Below are positions 35,265 through 42,190 of a stretch of DNA of 64,000 nucleotides, in pieces. The position numbers and the translations under genes were made by a program. Source of the DNA: Streptomyces griseicoloratus (GTDB lineage Bacteria; Actinomycetota; Actinomycetes; Streptomycetales; Streptomycetaceae); NCBI RefSeq assembly GCF_014534645.1, contig NZ_JACVQF010000200.1, positions 310,001 to 374,000 on the forward strand, written 5' to 3'. The first letter of the stretch is position 1, and each line of letters begins with the position of its first letter. The notes beneath the pieces are model-generated. The model was not told where the DNA came from. It did not search any database and saw only the letters and a program-made list of their open reading frames with translations.

Positions 35265-36095
35265 CTAGCCGGCCGTGCCGCGGGGCGCGTGGAAGCGTTC
35301 CGCGTGCTCGGCCACCCACTGCGCGAACGTGCGCGCCGGACGGCCGGTCACCCGCTCGACGGTGTCGACGACGGTCGTGGAGGCTTCCGTGGGAGCGGCG
35401 TACCAGCCGATGACGTACTCGGCGTCCGCCCGGGACACGCCGGTGGCCATCAGCCTGTCGACGGCCTGTTCGTGCGTGATCGGGACGAAGGCGATGTCAC
35501 GGCCGACCACCCGGGACAGCATCGCGATCCGTTCGCGCGGGGTCAGCGCCTCGGGCCCGGTCAGGTTGTACGCGCGCCCGGCATGACCGTCGTCGAGCAG
35601 GGCGGTCGCGGCCACCGCGGCGATGTCGGCCTCGTGGACGAGGGCGCTCGGGAAGTCGTACGGCTCGCGCACGACCGACTCGGTCCGCACCGACTCGGCC
35701 CAGGTCAGCGTGTTGGACATGAACTCCTGCGGTTCCAGGCGGGTCCACTCCACACCCGAGTCCGCCACGGCCTGCTCGACCGGACCCACCCAGCCGCCCC
35801 ACACCAGGGTGATGCGCCGGACACCCGCGTCGACGGCCCGCCGCACCAGTTCGGGCCCGGCCTCGGCGAGTCCCGCCGTCACGGTGATGTGCAGCCGGCT
35901 GACGCCCTTCAGGGCGGTGTCCAGCCTCTCCGGTGCGGTGTGCGTGCCCTCCACCACCTCCACCTCGGCCGGAAACCTGCCCGCGGCCCCCTGCGGATCC
36001 CGGGTCAGTGCCCGGACGCTCTCACCTCGGCGGACCAGCTCCGCCACCACGTGCCTGCCGGTGTTCCCCGTGGCACCCGTCACCAGTGTCGTCAC
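35265..36095 (-). CDS. NmrA-like NAD(P)-binding protein, paralogue of 26856
   Basis: 276 aa from GTG 36095, chosen because AAGGGAG lies 8 nt upstream; ATG 36157 would add a Cys-rich leader without support. TLVTGATGNTGRHVVAELVRRGESVRALTRDPQ is the atypical SDR nucleotide motif. The C-terminus VVDTVERVTGRPARTFAQWVAEHAERF is nearly the same as in the protein at 26856. Probable NAD(P)H-binding quinone or azo reductase, or redox sensor. It converges with the VOC gene at 35246. Confidence 0.86.
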   Translation of the reverse strand: MTTLVTGATGNTGRHVVAELVRRGESVRALTRDPQGAAGRFPAEVEVVEGTHTAPERLDTALKGVSRLHITVTAGLAEAGPELVRRAVDAGVRRITLVWGGWVGPVEQAVADSGVEWTRLEPQEFMSNTLTWAESVRTESVVREPYDFPSALVHEADIAAVAATALLDDGHAGRAYNLTGPEALTPRERIAMLSRVVGRDIAFVPITHEQAVDRLMATGVSRADAEYVIGWYAAPTEASTTVVDTVERVTGRPARTFAQWVAEHAERFHAPRGTAG

Positions 36096-36265
36096 AGTCG
36101 GACTCCCTTCGTCGCCGACGACCCTAGAAACGCAACCGCACTTGAGGTCAACAGACATCCGCTCCCGCCGCGGCCCGCGACCGGCGGCGCGGGGGCCTCG
36201 GCGCGCGAGGGCGTGTCCCACGGGCCGGTCCCGGTCTGCCCGGCGGCGTGCGGCAGGATGGGGGC

Positions 36266-36595
36266 ATGAGCGTAGTCAAGATCAACGTGCTGACCGTCCC
36301 GGCCGAGCAGCGGGAGACTCTGGAGAAGCGATTCGCCTCCCGTGCGCATGCCGTGGAGAACTCCGACGGGTTCGAGTGGTTCGAACTCCTCCGCCCGGTG
36401 GAGGGCACCGACACCTACCTCGTCTACACCCGGTGGCGTGACGAGGAGTCCTTCAACGCCTGGATGGAGGGCCCCATGAAGGAGGCCCACCAGGGCCGCG
36501 GCGGGGACGGCGGCGAGCGCCCGGCGCCCGCGGCCAGCGGCTCGACTCTCTGGTCGTTCGAGGTGGTGCAGCAGGCGGCGCCGAAGAACGCCTAG
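36266..36595 (+). CDS. mhuD: MhuD-type heme-degrading monooxygenase (ABM fold)
   Basis: 109 aa from ATG 36266. The ferredoxin-like ABM fold begins VVKINVLTVPAEQRETLEKRF, closely resembling Mycobacterium MhuD. The residues known to act in MhuD are in the same places: Asn7, Trp66 (NAW) and His75 (AHQ), His75 being the heme ligand. It would open the heme ring to release iron without CO, in the cytosol. No heme uptake genes adjoin. A Gly/Glu/Pro insert (GRGGDGGERPAPAASG) replaces the shorter linker of MhuD. Identification is by memory of the family pattern. Confidence 0.82.
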   Translation: MSVVKINVLTVPAEQRETLEKRFASRAHAVENSDGFEWFELLRPVEGTDTYLVYTRWRDEESFNAWMEGPMKEAHQGRGGDGGERPAPAASGSTLWSFEVVQQAAPKNA

Positions 36596-36670
36596 GGCGC
36601 CGGCCCTCTGGCCAACGCGCGTAGACCCCGCACTATCTGCACCACCGCACACCACCTGCACAGTCACCTC

Positions 36671-36791
36671 ACGCCGACGAGGGCAACCACTGGGACGTCA
36701 CCTAGTACAACTGCGGTGGCTGCTGAGCACGAACCGCGGGAAGCATGGGTGAACCCCGGCCTCACGGAGGCCGGGGTTCCTCGTCGGGCGT
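36671..36791 (+). ncRNA. Candidate structured leader RNA upstream of MoxR operon
   Basis: No gene lies between 36596 and 36883, but 36671-36791 folds as a four-helix unit. P1 pairs 36671-36682 with 36779-36791 (12 bp, one bulged G). Inside it are ACTGGG/CCTAGT (36689-36694 with 36701-36706, 6-nt loop), CTGCGGT/ACCGCGG (36711-36717 with 36733-36739, one G-U pair) and a perfect 13-bp stem 36751-36763 with 36767-36779 and an ACG loop. GGGTGAAC (36747-36754) can alternatively pair with GTTCACCC (36811-36818), which would open the last hairpin. I do not recognise a named riboswitch. It could also be only a terminator. Confidence 0.45.
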
Positions 36792-36883
36792 CACCGGAAA
36801 GTCGGTTCTCGTTCACCCCAACAGCGGGGACTTGTGGAACGCTGAGGCGCGGTCTTGGAGGGGGGCGTTCCAGGCGGCGCGGC

Positions 36884-37879
36884 ATGAGCCAGGACCGCGG
36901 TGAACCGGCGTCCCAGGGCGACGAGTTCGGCGGGAGCATGACAGACGGAGGACGGGCGAGGCAGCGAGCGATGCCGGGGGCGGTGGTCGCCGCCGGAGTG
37001 GTCGGGGCGCTGGCCGCCGCCGCGCTCGCGCTGCGGCCCACGGAAGGCTTACTGCATCCCGGCAAGGGGCCGCTGGGCCAGTGGGGCATCGTCGCGATCG
37101 GGTCGTCCGTCGTCTGGACGGCGGGCGTCATGGCGGTCGTCGGCCGCATCCGCCTCCGCTTCAACGACTACCGCGCCGTACTGCCGCCGGGCGAGGAGCG
37201 GCTGCGGGAGATCGCCGCGCCGCTGCTGCTCGTCGGGGCGGGAGTCGTCGGCGTCCTGACTGTGGTCCTGCACCGGTTCTCCCGCGGCGCACGGTCCGCC
37301 GCACCGCCGATCGTCCCGACGCAGGCTCCCACCCAGCCGGAGCCGAGCAAGCCGCAGCCCGGGGACGGTTCAAGGGATGCGGCGCCCCCTTGGTCTCTGC
37401 CCCTGTCCGTCCTACTCGGCCTGCTGGCCGTGCTCGTCGTCGTGGTCGTCGCGGTGGCCGTCGTGCGGCGGCTGCGGCGGCTCGGCCTCAGGGTGCCGCA
37501 GCGTCCCGCCCTCGCGGGCACGGTGACGGAGGAGGACGACGCGCGTCTGCTCCTCTCCGCCGTCCGGTCGGGGCGCCGCGCTTTGTCCGACACGGGTGAC
37601 GGTGACCCCCGTGCCGCCGTCATCGCATGCTACGCCGGGATGGAGGACGCCCTCGCGGCCTCCGGTCTGCCGCGACACGCCTCCGACAGCCCCGCCGATC
37701 TGCTCACCCGCGCAGTCGAGGCGGGCCTCGCCTCGGGCCCGGCCGCACCGCGCCTCACTGCCCTGTTCCGTGAGGCCCGCTACTCCTCCCACCCGATGGA
37801 CACCTCGCACCGCGACGCCGCGGCCGACGCCCTGGAGGAGATCGCCTCGCTGCTCCAGACCCGGGAGGGCACCTCGTGA
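36884..37879 (+). CDS. DUF4129 membrane protein, first gene of MoxR operon, with TTA codon
   Basis: 331 aa from ATG 36884; ATG 36938 is an alternative. Three membrane helices (MPGAVVAAGVVGALAAAALAL, WGIVAIGSSVVWTAGVMAVVG, PLLLVGAGVVGVLTVVL) precede a Pro/Gln linker, a fourth helix at about residue 180, and the cytosolic DUF4129 domain (GDPRAAVIACYAGMEDALAASGLPRHASDSPADLLTRA). Leu codon 56 is TTA (37049-37051), the rare codon read only by bldA tRNA in Streptomyces. The stop overlaps the next start by 4 nt. DUF4129 proteins accompany MoxR/DUF58 pairs; their role is unknown. Confidence 0.85.
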   Translation: MSQDRGEPASQGDEFGGSMTDGGRARQRAMPGAVVAAGVVGALAAAALALRPTEGLLHPGKGPLGQWGIVAIGSSVVWTAGVMAVVGRIRLRFNDYRAVLPPGEERLREIAAPLLLVGAGVVGVLTVVLHRFSRGARSAAPPIVPTQAPTQPEPSKPQPGDGSRDAAPPWSLPLSVLLGLLAVLVVVVVAVAVVRRLRRLGLRVPQRPALAGTVTEEDDARLLLSAVRSGRRALSDTGDGDPRAAVIACYAGMEDALAASGLPRHASDSPADLLTRAVEAGLASGPAAPRLTALFREARYSSHPMDTSHRDAAADALEEIASLLQTREGTS

Positions 37880-38457
37880 ACCGGCCGGCCCAAGAGACTC
37901 CGGGCGCCGACATGCTCACCCTGGGACGGCTCGGGCTGCTCGGCAGCGCGGTCGCCGGCTCCGGCGTCCTGCTCGTTCTGCTCCTCGACGGCCCCCGGGC
38001 GGCCGGCGCCCTCCTGGCCCTGCTCGTCGCCGTGGTGCTGATCGTCGCCCGGTACGTCGCAGGAGCGGGTGCGCTCGACTCCGGGCGCCGGGAGGAGGAC
38101 CGGCTGCTGTGGACGCGGGCGCCGGGCATGGGCGAGTGGCGGCGCAACGTGCGGACCGCCACGGGGCCCGACGGAGCCCTCTACTACCGTGCGGTGCTCC
38201 GGCCCGAGTTGCGCCACCTGTACGCCGCCGTGCTCGCCGAGCACCACCATGTCTCCCTCGATCACCAGCCCGAGCGCGCGGCCGAGTTGATCGGCCCCGA
38301 ACTGTGGCCCTGGCTCGGGCCCGTGCCACCCCGGACCGGGCCGGACGGCGAGGTACCCCTCGACGTGCTGCGCCACCTCGTCGACCGGCTCGAAACGCTC
38401 GGCGCACCCGGCACCCCGCACTCACACCTGCGCACCGGTAAGGAACAAGCGACGTGA
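37876..38457 (+). CDS. Membrane protein of MoxR operon
   Basis: 193 aa from GTG 37876, inside a GTGA overlap. Two adjacent membrane helices (LGLLGSAVAGSGVLLVLLL and AAGALLALLVAVVLIVARYVAGAGAL) are followed by a cytosolic domain of about 120 residues with WRRNVRTATGPDGALYYRAVLRPELRHLYAAVLAEHH. I do not recognise a named family, but this position between DUF4129 and MoxR is typical for such operons. Confidence 0.82.
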   Translation: MNRPAQETPGADMLTLGRLGLLGSAVAGSGVLLVLLLDGPRAAGALLALLVAVVLIVARYVAGAGALDSGRREEDRLLWTRAPGMGEWRRNVRTATGPDGALYYRAVLRPELRHLYAAVLAEHHHVSLDHQPERAAELIGPELWPWLGPVPPRTGPDGEVPLDVLRHLVDRLETLGAPGTPHSHLRTGKEQAT

Positions 38458-39455
38458 CGACTGACCCCACGCCCCGCCTCCGCACCGCCGAGCAGGTCGG
38501 CGAGCAGGCCGGCGCCGTACTGCGCGAGATGGGACGCGCCGTGGTCGGCAAGCCCGACGCCCTCGAACTGGTGATGCTGGGAGTGCTGGCCGGCGGCCAC
38601 GTCCTCGTCGAGGACCTGCCAGGTCTTGGCAAGACCCTCCTCGCACGGTCCTTCGCCACCACGCTCGGCCTCGACTTCCGCCGCATCCAGTTCACCCCCG
38701 ACCTGCTGCCGTCCGACGTCACGGGAACGCCGCTGTACGACCAGCGCACCGGTGAGATGGTCTTCCACCCCGGCCCGGTCTTCACGAACCTCCTCCTCGC
38801 CGACGAGATCAACCGGACGCCGCCCAAGACACAGGCCGCGCTGCTGGAGGCGATGGCCGAGTCGCAGGTGACCGTGGACGGCGAGACGCGACCGCTCGCC
38901 GACCCGTTCCTGGTCGTCGCGACCGCCAACCCGGTGGAGCACGAAGGCACGTACTCCCTGCCCGAGGCCCAGCTCGACCGGTTCCAACTCCGTGTGCGAA
39001 TGGGCTACCTGACCGCCCGCGAGGAACTGGCCATGCTGCGGGCCCGGATCGACCGGGCCGCGCCCGAGGCCGTTCTCGACCGTCTGGCGGGGCCGGAAGA
39101 CGTCTTGGCGTGGCGGGCCGTAGTGGAGCGCGTGGAGATCGACGACGACCTGCTGGAGTACGCCGTCGCGCTCGTCGCCGCGACCCGAGACCACCCCCAG
39201 ATCAGCATCGGCGCCTCACCGCGCGGCGGACTCGCCCTGGTCCAGCTCGCGCGCGCCCGCGCCGTGCTGGACGGCCGCGACTACGTCGTCCCGGAGGACA
39301 TCAAGGCCCTCGCGGTACCCGCGCTGGCCCACCGGGTGTCGCTGCGGCCCGAGCTGTGGGTGCGTGAGGTGTCCACGGACGACGTGCTCCACGAGATCGT
39401 CGGCAGTATCGGTACACCGACGACGCGGCGTACGGCAGCCGCCGTGTCCTCGTGA
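38454..39455 (+). CDS. MoxR family AAA+ ATPase
   Basis: 333 aa. Walker A is G57-L-G-K-T61 (VEDLPGLGKTLLARSFA), Walker B is LLLADEINR at 113-121, and sensor 1 lies in VVATANPVEHEGTYSLPEAQLDRF. The C-terminal lid has SPRGGLALVQLARARAVLDGRDYV. MoxR ATPases act as chaperones that insert cofactors or activate partner proteins together with VWA/DUF58 proteins. GTG start overlaps the previous stop by 4 nt, and the DUF58 gene overlaps its own stop by 4 nt. Confidence 0.95.
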   Translation: MTTDPTPRLRTAEQVGEQAGAVLREMGRAVVGKPDALELVMLGVLAGGHVLVEDLPGLGKTLLARSFATTLGLDFRRIQFTPDLLPSDVTGTPLYDQRTGEMVFHPGPVFTNLLLADEINRTPPKTQAALLEAMAESQVTVDGETRPLADPFLVVATANPVEHEGTYSLPEAQLDRFQLRVRMGYLTAREELAMLRARIDRAAPEAVLDRLAGPEDVLAWRAVVERVEIDDDLLEYAVALVAATRDHPQISIGASPRGGLALVQLARARAVLDGRDYVVPEDIKALAVPALAHRVSLRPELWVREVSTDDVLHEIVGSIGTPTTRRTAAAVSS

Positions 39456-40804
39456 CCGCGCCCGCGCCCGCTCCCGCGCCGCCGCCGAACGCCGCCGTGG
39501 TCCGCGCGCTGGAGGGCCGCACCCCCCCGGCCCAGCCGCCACCCCCACCACCCGGCGGCCCGCGCCCCGGCGAGCGGACACTGCGCCTGCTGACCGTCGC
39601 CGTCGTCGCCCTGTGCGCCGCGCTGCTCACCGGGCACGCGTGGCTGCTGGCGCTCGCCGCGGTGCCGCTGGTGCTGCTCGCACTGGCGCTGCCCCGCACA
39701 TACCCCCGACGCATCGAAACGTCGACAACGGTCGAACCGAGCCGCTGCTTCGAGGGCGACACCGTCACCGTCCGCGTCTCGGTGGCCCACGACGCAGGTG
39801 CCGTCCGCCTCGACCCCGGCGTCACGCTGGGCCCCGGCCTGCGGCTCGACGAGGTCGTGGTCGGCCCGTCCGCGGTGACGCTGCGCCACACCGCGCTGCA
39901 CTGGGGCCGCTGGTCGCTCGGACCGGTGGACCTCGACGTGTACGACGCCGGGGGCACCGTGCGCCGCACCGTGCGCGTGGAGGCGGCCGAGGTGGCCGTG
40001 TTCCCGCTCGCCACGCAGGCGACGTTCACGCCGATCCCGGCGCGGCTGCCGCAGCGGCTCGGCGAGCACGCCTCACCCCAGCCCGGCGAAGGCGTCGAGG
40101 CCACCGGAGTGGGCCCCTGGGTGCCCGGGGAGCGCCAGCGGCGCATCCACTGGCCGTCGACGACCCGGCGCGGGTCCGTGCAGTTGCACCGCTTCGCGGC
40201 CGAGCGGGCCGCCGACACGGTGATGCTGCTCGACGCCTTCTCAGACGTCGTCGACCCGGCGACGGGAGTGTCGTCCCTGGACGAGACCGTACGGGCCGCC
40301 GCCGGCCTCGCCCGCGCCTACCTCCGCACCCACGACCGGGTGGGGGTCGTCTCGACCGGCGGCACCACACGCTGGCTGACACCGGGCACCGGGGACGCGG
40401 CGTTCTACCGCATCGTGGAGAGCGTCCTCGACGTCCGCAAGGACCGACGGTTCGACGGCCCCGGGATGGAGCGGGTGCCGCCGCCCGCGCTGCCCGAGGG
40501 AGCCCTCGTGTACGTGTTCACCCCGTTGAGCGACGCACGGATGCTCAAGGTGCTGCGGGATGTGCAGGCGCGTGGACACCGGCCGGTCGTCGTGGAGATC
40601 CCGAGCGGACACCCACGGGTCGGTCCCGGGGACCTGGCGGGCGAGTTGGGCCTGCGCCTGTGGCATGCCGAACGTGACGCGATGCGCTACGCCCTGCGGG
40701 ACAGCGGGGTCCCTGTCCTACGACACGTCGTCGGCGAGCCTCTCGACCTGGCGCTGGCGCCGCTGCTGTCGGGACGGGTCGGTGGAAGGGGACGCGCGGG
40801 ATGA
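39452..40804 (+). CDS. DUF58 domain protein (VWA-like partner of MoxR)
   Basis: 450 aa from GTG 39452. An unusually Pro/Ala-rich N-terminus is followed by two membrane helices (LLTVAVVALCAALLTGHAWLLALAAVPLVLLALAL). The DUF58 motif VRPWVPGERQRRIHWPSTTRRG is seen in the form VGPWVPGERQRRIHWPST. The end is a VWA-like fold starting TVMLLDAFSDVVD, where the MIDAS DxSxS is replaced by DAFSD. It is probably displayed at the membrane and worked on by MoxR. Confidence 0.9.
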   Translation: MTAPAPAPAPPPNAAVVRALEGRTPPAQPPPPPPGGPRPGERTLRLLTVAVVALCAALLTGHAWLLALAAVPLVLLALALPRTYPRRIETSTTVEPSRCFEGDTVTVRVSVAHDAGAVRLDPGVTLGPGLRLDEVVVGPSAVTLRHTALHWGRWSLGPVDLDVYDAGGTVRRTVRVEAAEVAVFPLATQATFTPIPARLPQRLGEHASPQPGEGVEATGVGPWVPGERQRRIHWPSTTRRGSVQLHRFAAERAADTVMLLDAFSDVVDPATGVSSLDETVRAAAGLARAYLRTHDRVGVVSTGGTTRWLTPGTGDAAFYRIVESVLDVRKDRRFDGPGMERVPPPALPEGALVYVFTPLSDARMLKVLRDVQARGHRPVVVEIPSGHPRVGPGDLAGELGLRLWHAERDAMRYALRDSGVPVLRHVVGEPLDLALAPLLSGRVGGRGRAG

Positions 40805-41379
40805 CGGTGCTCGATGCCCGGGTCGGCTTCCGGGAGTACCTGGTGTACTGGGCCGGCACCCTGCCGGTCCGGGTGTTCGGAGCGGGGGCTGTCGTCTTGG
40901 CCTGGCGGCCGTGGGCCACGATGAGCGGTGTGCCGGCTTCGGTCGGGCTCGGCTGCGCTGTCGTGTTCGCGCTATGGGCGGCGCCGCCGCTGGACCGACG
41001 GCCGACGCTGGAGTCCGCACGGTGGTCCTACCTCGTGCCGCGTTACCGGACGACTGTGCTGGCGGGTGGAGTCGTGGTGATCGCGGCGTTCGGGGAGCCG
41101 GCCTGGTGGGAGCGCGCCTGCGTGGCCGGACTGCTGGTCGCCTACCTGGTGACGAGTGAGACGTGGCCCTGGAGGTGGGGGCGCGGGGCCGCCCGCGTCT
41201 GTGCCGAGGCGATCGCTGCCGGCGCCGGGGCCGGTGTGGTGCTGGCAGCGGCGGCGGTTCCGGTGACCGGGCCTGGGGCCGGGATGGGGCGGGTGATCGC
41301 TGCTGGGGTGGTGATGGGCCTGATGGTGGTCGGTGGTGGAGTGGTGGGAGCTCGGTGGCGGCGAAGCCTGCATGAGTGA
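40801..41379 (+). CDS. Small membrane protein, last gene of MoxR operon
   Basis: 192 aa from ATG 40801 in an ATGA overlap with the DUF58 gene. Five or six membrane helices fill most of it (VFGAGAVVLAWRPWATMSG, VGLGCAVVFALWAAPPL, TTVLAGGVVVIAAFG, ACVAGLLVAYLVT, AIAAGAGAGVVLAAAAVPV, VIAAGVVMGLMVVGGGVVG). No family is recognised. Gly/Val-rich composition is consistent with tight helix packing. It probably anchors the MoxR/DUF58 machinery. Confidence 0.78.
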   Translation: MTVLDARVGFREYLVYWAGTLPVRVFGAGAVVLAWRPWATMSGVPASVGLGCAVVFALWAAPPLDRRPTLESARWSYLVPRYRTTVLAGGVVVIAAFGEPAWWERACVAGLLVAYLVTSETWPWRWGRGAARVCAEAIAAGAGAGVVLAAAAVPVTGPGAGMGRVIAAGVVMGLMVVGGGVVGARWRRSLHE

Positions 41380-41394
41380 CAGCGCGCACTCATG
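41371..41394. terminator. Short hairpin at end of MoxR operon
   Basis: CATGAGTG (41371-41378) pairs with CACTCATG (41387-41394) around an 8-nt loop, spanning the stop of the last operon gene. Stem is only 8 bp, so its strength as a terminator is uncertain; it could also be a protein-binding palindrome. Confidence 0.4.
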
Positions 41395-41482
41395 AGCTGT
41401 GGGATGGTCGGGTGCCGAGTGAGGTATCAGCGTCCTGGTGCGTTGCCGGAACGGCTGAGGTCCTGCCTTACCATCGCATCTA

Positions 41483-42181
41483 GGCGGTTTCGTTTGGATC
41501 AGTCAGTCGTTGGTCCGGGTGTGCCGTTGACTGGTGCGCAGTGGCGCGGATCGAGCCGTTGCTCCCGGACCGGACGCCGCAACGGGGTGGCCGCCGGCGG
41601 GACCACCGTGAGGTGATCGACGCGATCGCCTTCAAGTTGCAGACCGGCACCCGGTGGGTGCACCTGCCGGAGAAGTACGGCAACTGGCGGGGCGTCTACG
41701 ACCGGCTGACTGACCACGAAGATCCACCTCGTGGCCGACGGCCGGTGCCGGCCACTGGCGTTCGTCCTCACCGCCGGCCAAGCCGGAGATGCACCCGTCC
41801 AAACGGACGTCATGGCACGCCTGCGCGTTCCCCGGCCTTTTGGACGGCCCCGCACCCGGCCGGACCTGGTCCTGGCCGACAAGGCGTACTCCTCCCGCGC
41901 GAACCGCGACCACCTCCGCAGACGCGGCATCCGCGCGGTGATCCCGGAACGGGCCGACCAGCAGGCCAACCGGCGGCAGCGCGGACAGGCGGGCGGCAGA
42001 CCGCCGGCCTTCGACCGCGGGGCATACAAGCAGCGCAACACCGTCGAGCGGTGCATCAACCGCCTGAAGCAGTGGCGCGGCATCGCCCCCCGCTACGAGA
42101 AGACCGCGACCGTCTCCCTCGCCGGACTTCACATCGCGGGCATCTTCCTCTGGTCCGCCCGCTGATCCGAACGAAACCGCC
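41483..42181 (+). mobile_element. Decayed IS5-family insertion sequence, 699 bp
   Basis: The ends are 20-bp terminal inverted repeats with one mismatch: GGCGGTTTCGTTTGGATCAG (41483-41502) and CTGATCCGAACGAAACCGCC (42162-42181). The flanks CTAG on the left (41480-41483) and CTTG on the right resemble the CTAR target of IS5-type elements, overlapping the terminal base. It encodes one disrupted transposase. It sits between the convergent MoxR operon and amidohydrolase gene, 9 bp from the latter's stop, without breaking either. Confidence 0.85.
41521..42165 (+). pseudogene. IS5-family DDE transposase, frameshifted with internal deletion
   Basis: The N-terminal DUF4096-like part reads LTGAQW then, after a one-base loss near 41543, ARIEPLLPDRTPQRGGRRRDHREV and WVHLPEKYGNWRGVYDRL. 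At about 41706-41716 it jumps to TTKIHLVADGRCRPLAFVL in another frame, so the stretch normally holding the first catalytic Asp is gone. The second Asp (VLADKAYSS) and the Glu (NTVERCINRLKQWRG) remain in the 3' part (41731-42165). The TGA overlaps the right inverted repeat. It cannot make active transposase. Confidence 0.85.
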
Positions 42182-42190
42182 TTGGGCTGC

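Noticed and set aside
36671-36720. Cyclic di-GMP (GEMM-I) riboswitch
   Set aside because: GAGGGCAACC and GGGACG echo the consensus, but the order of helices, the GNRA tetraloop and its receptor are not there.
36711-36791. IS200/IS605 right end with omega RNA
   Set aside because: The hairpin and the GGGAAGC stretch look similar to such ends, but no TnpB remnant, target site or left end is present, and the long closing stem fits a leader RNA better.
41371-41394. Left boundary of the insertion sequence
   Set aside because: The hairpin precedes the true inverted repeat at 41483 by about 90 bp and has no match at the right end.
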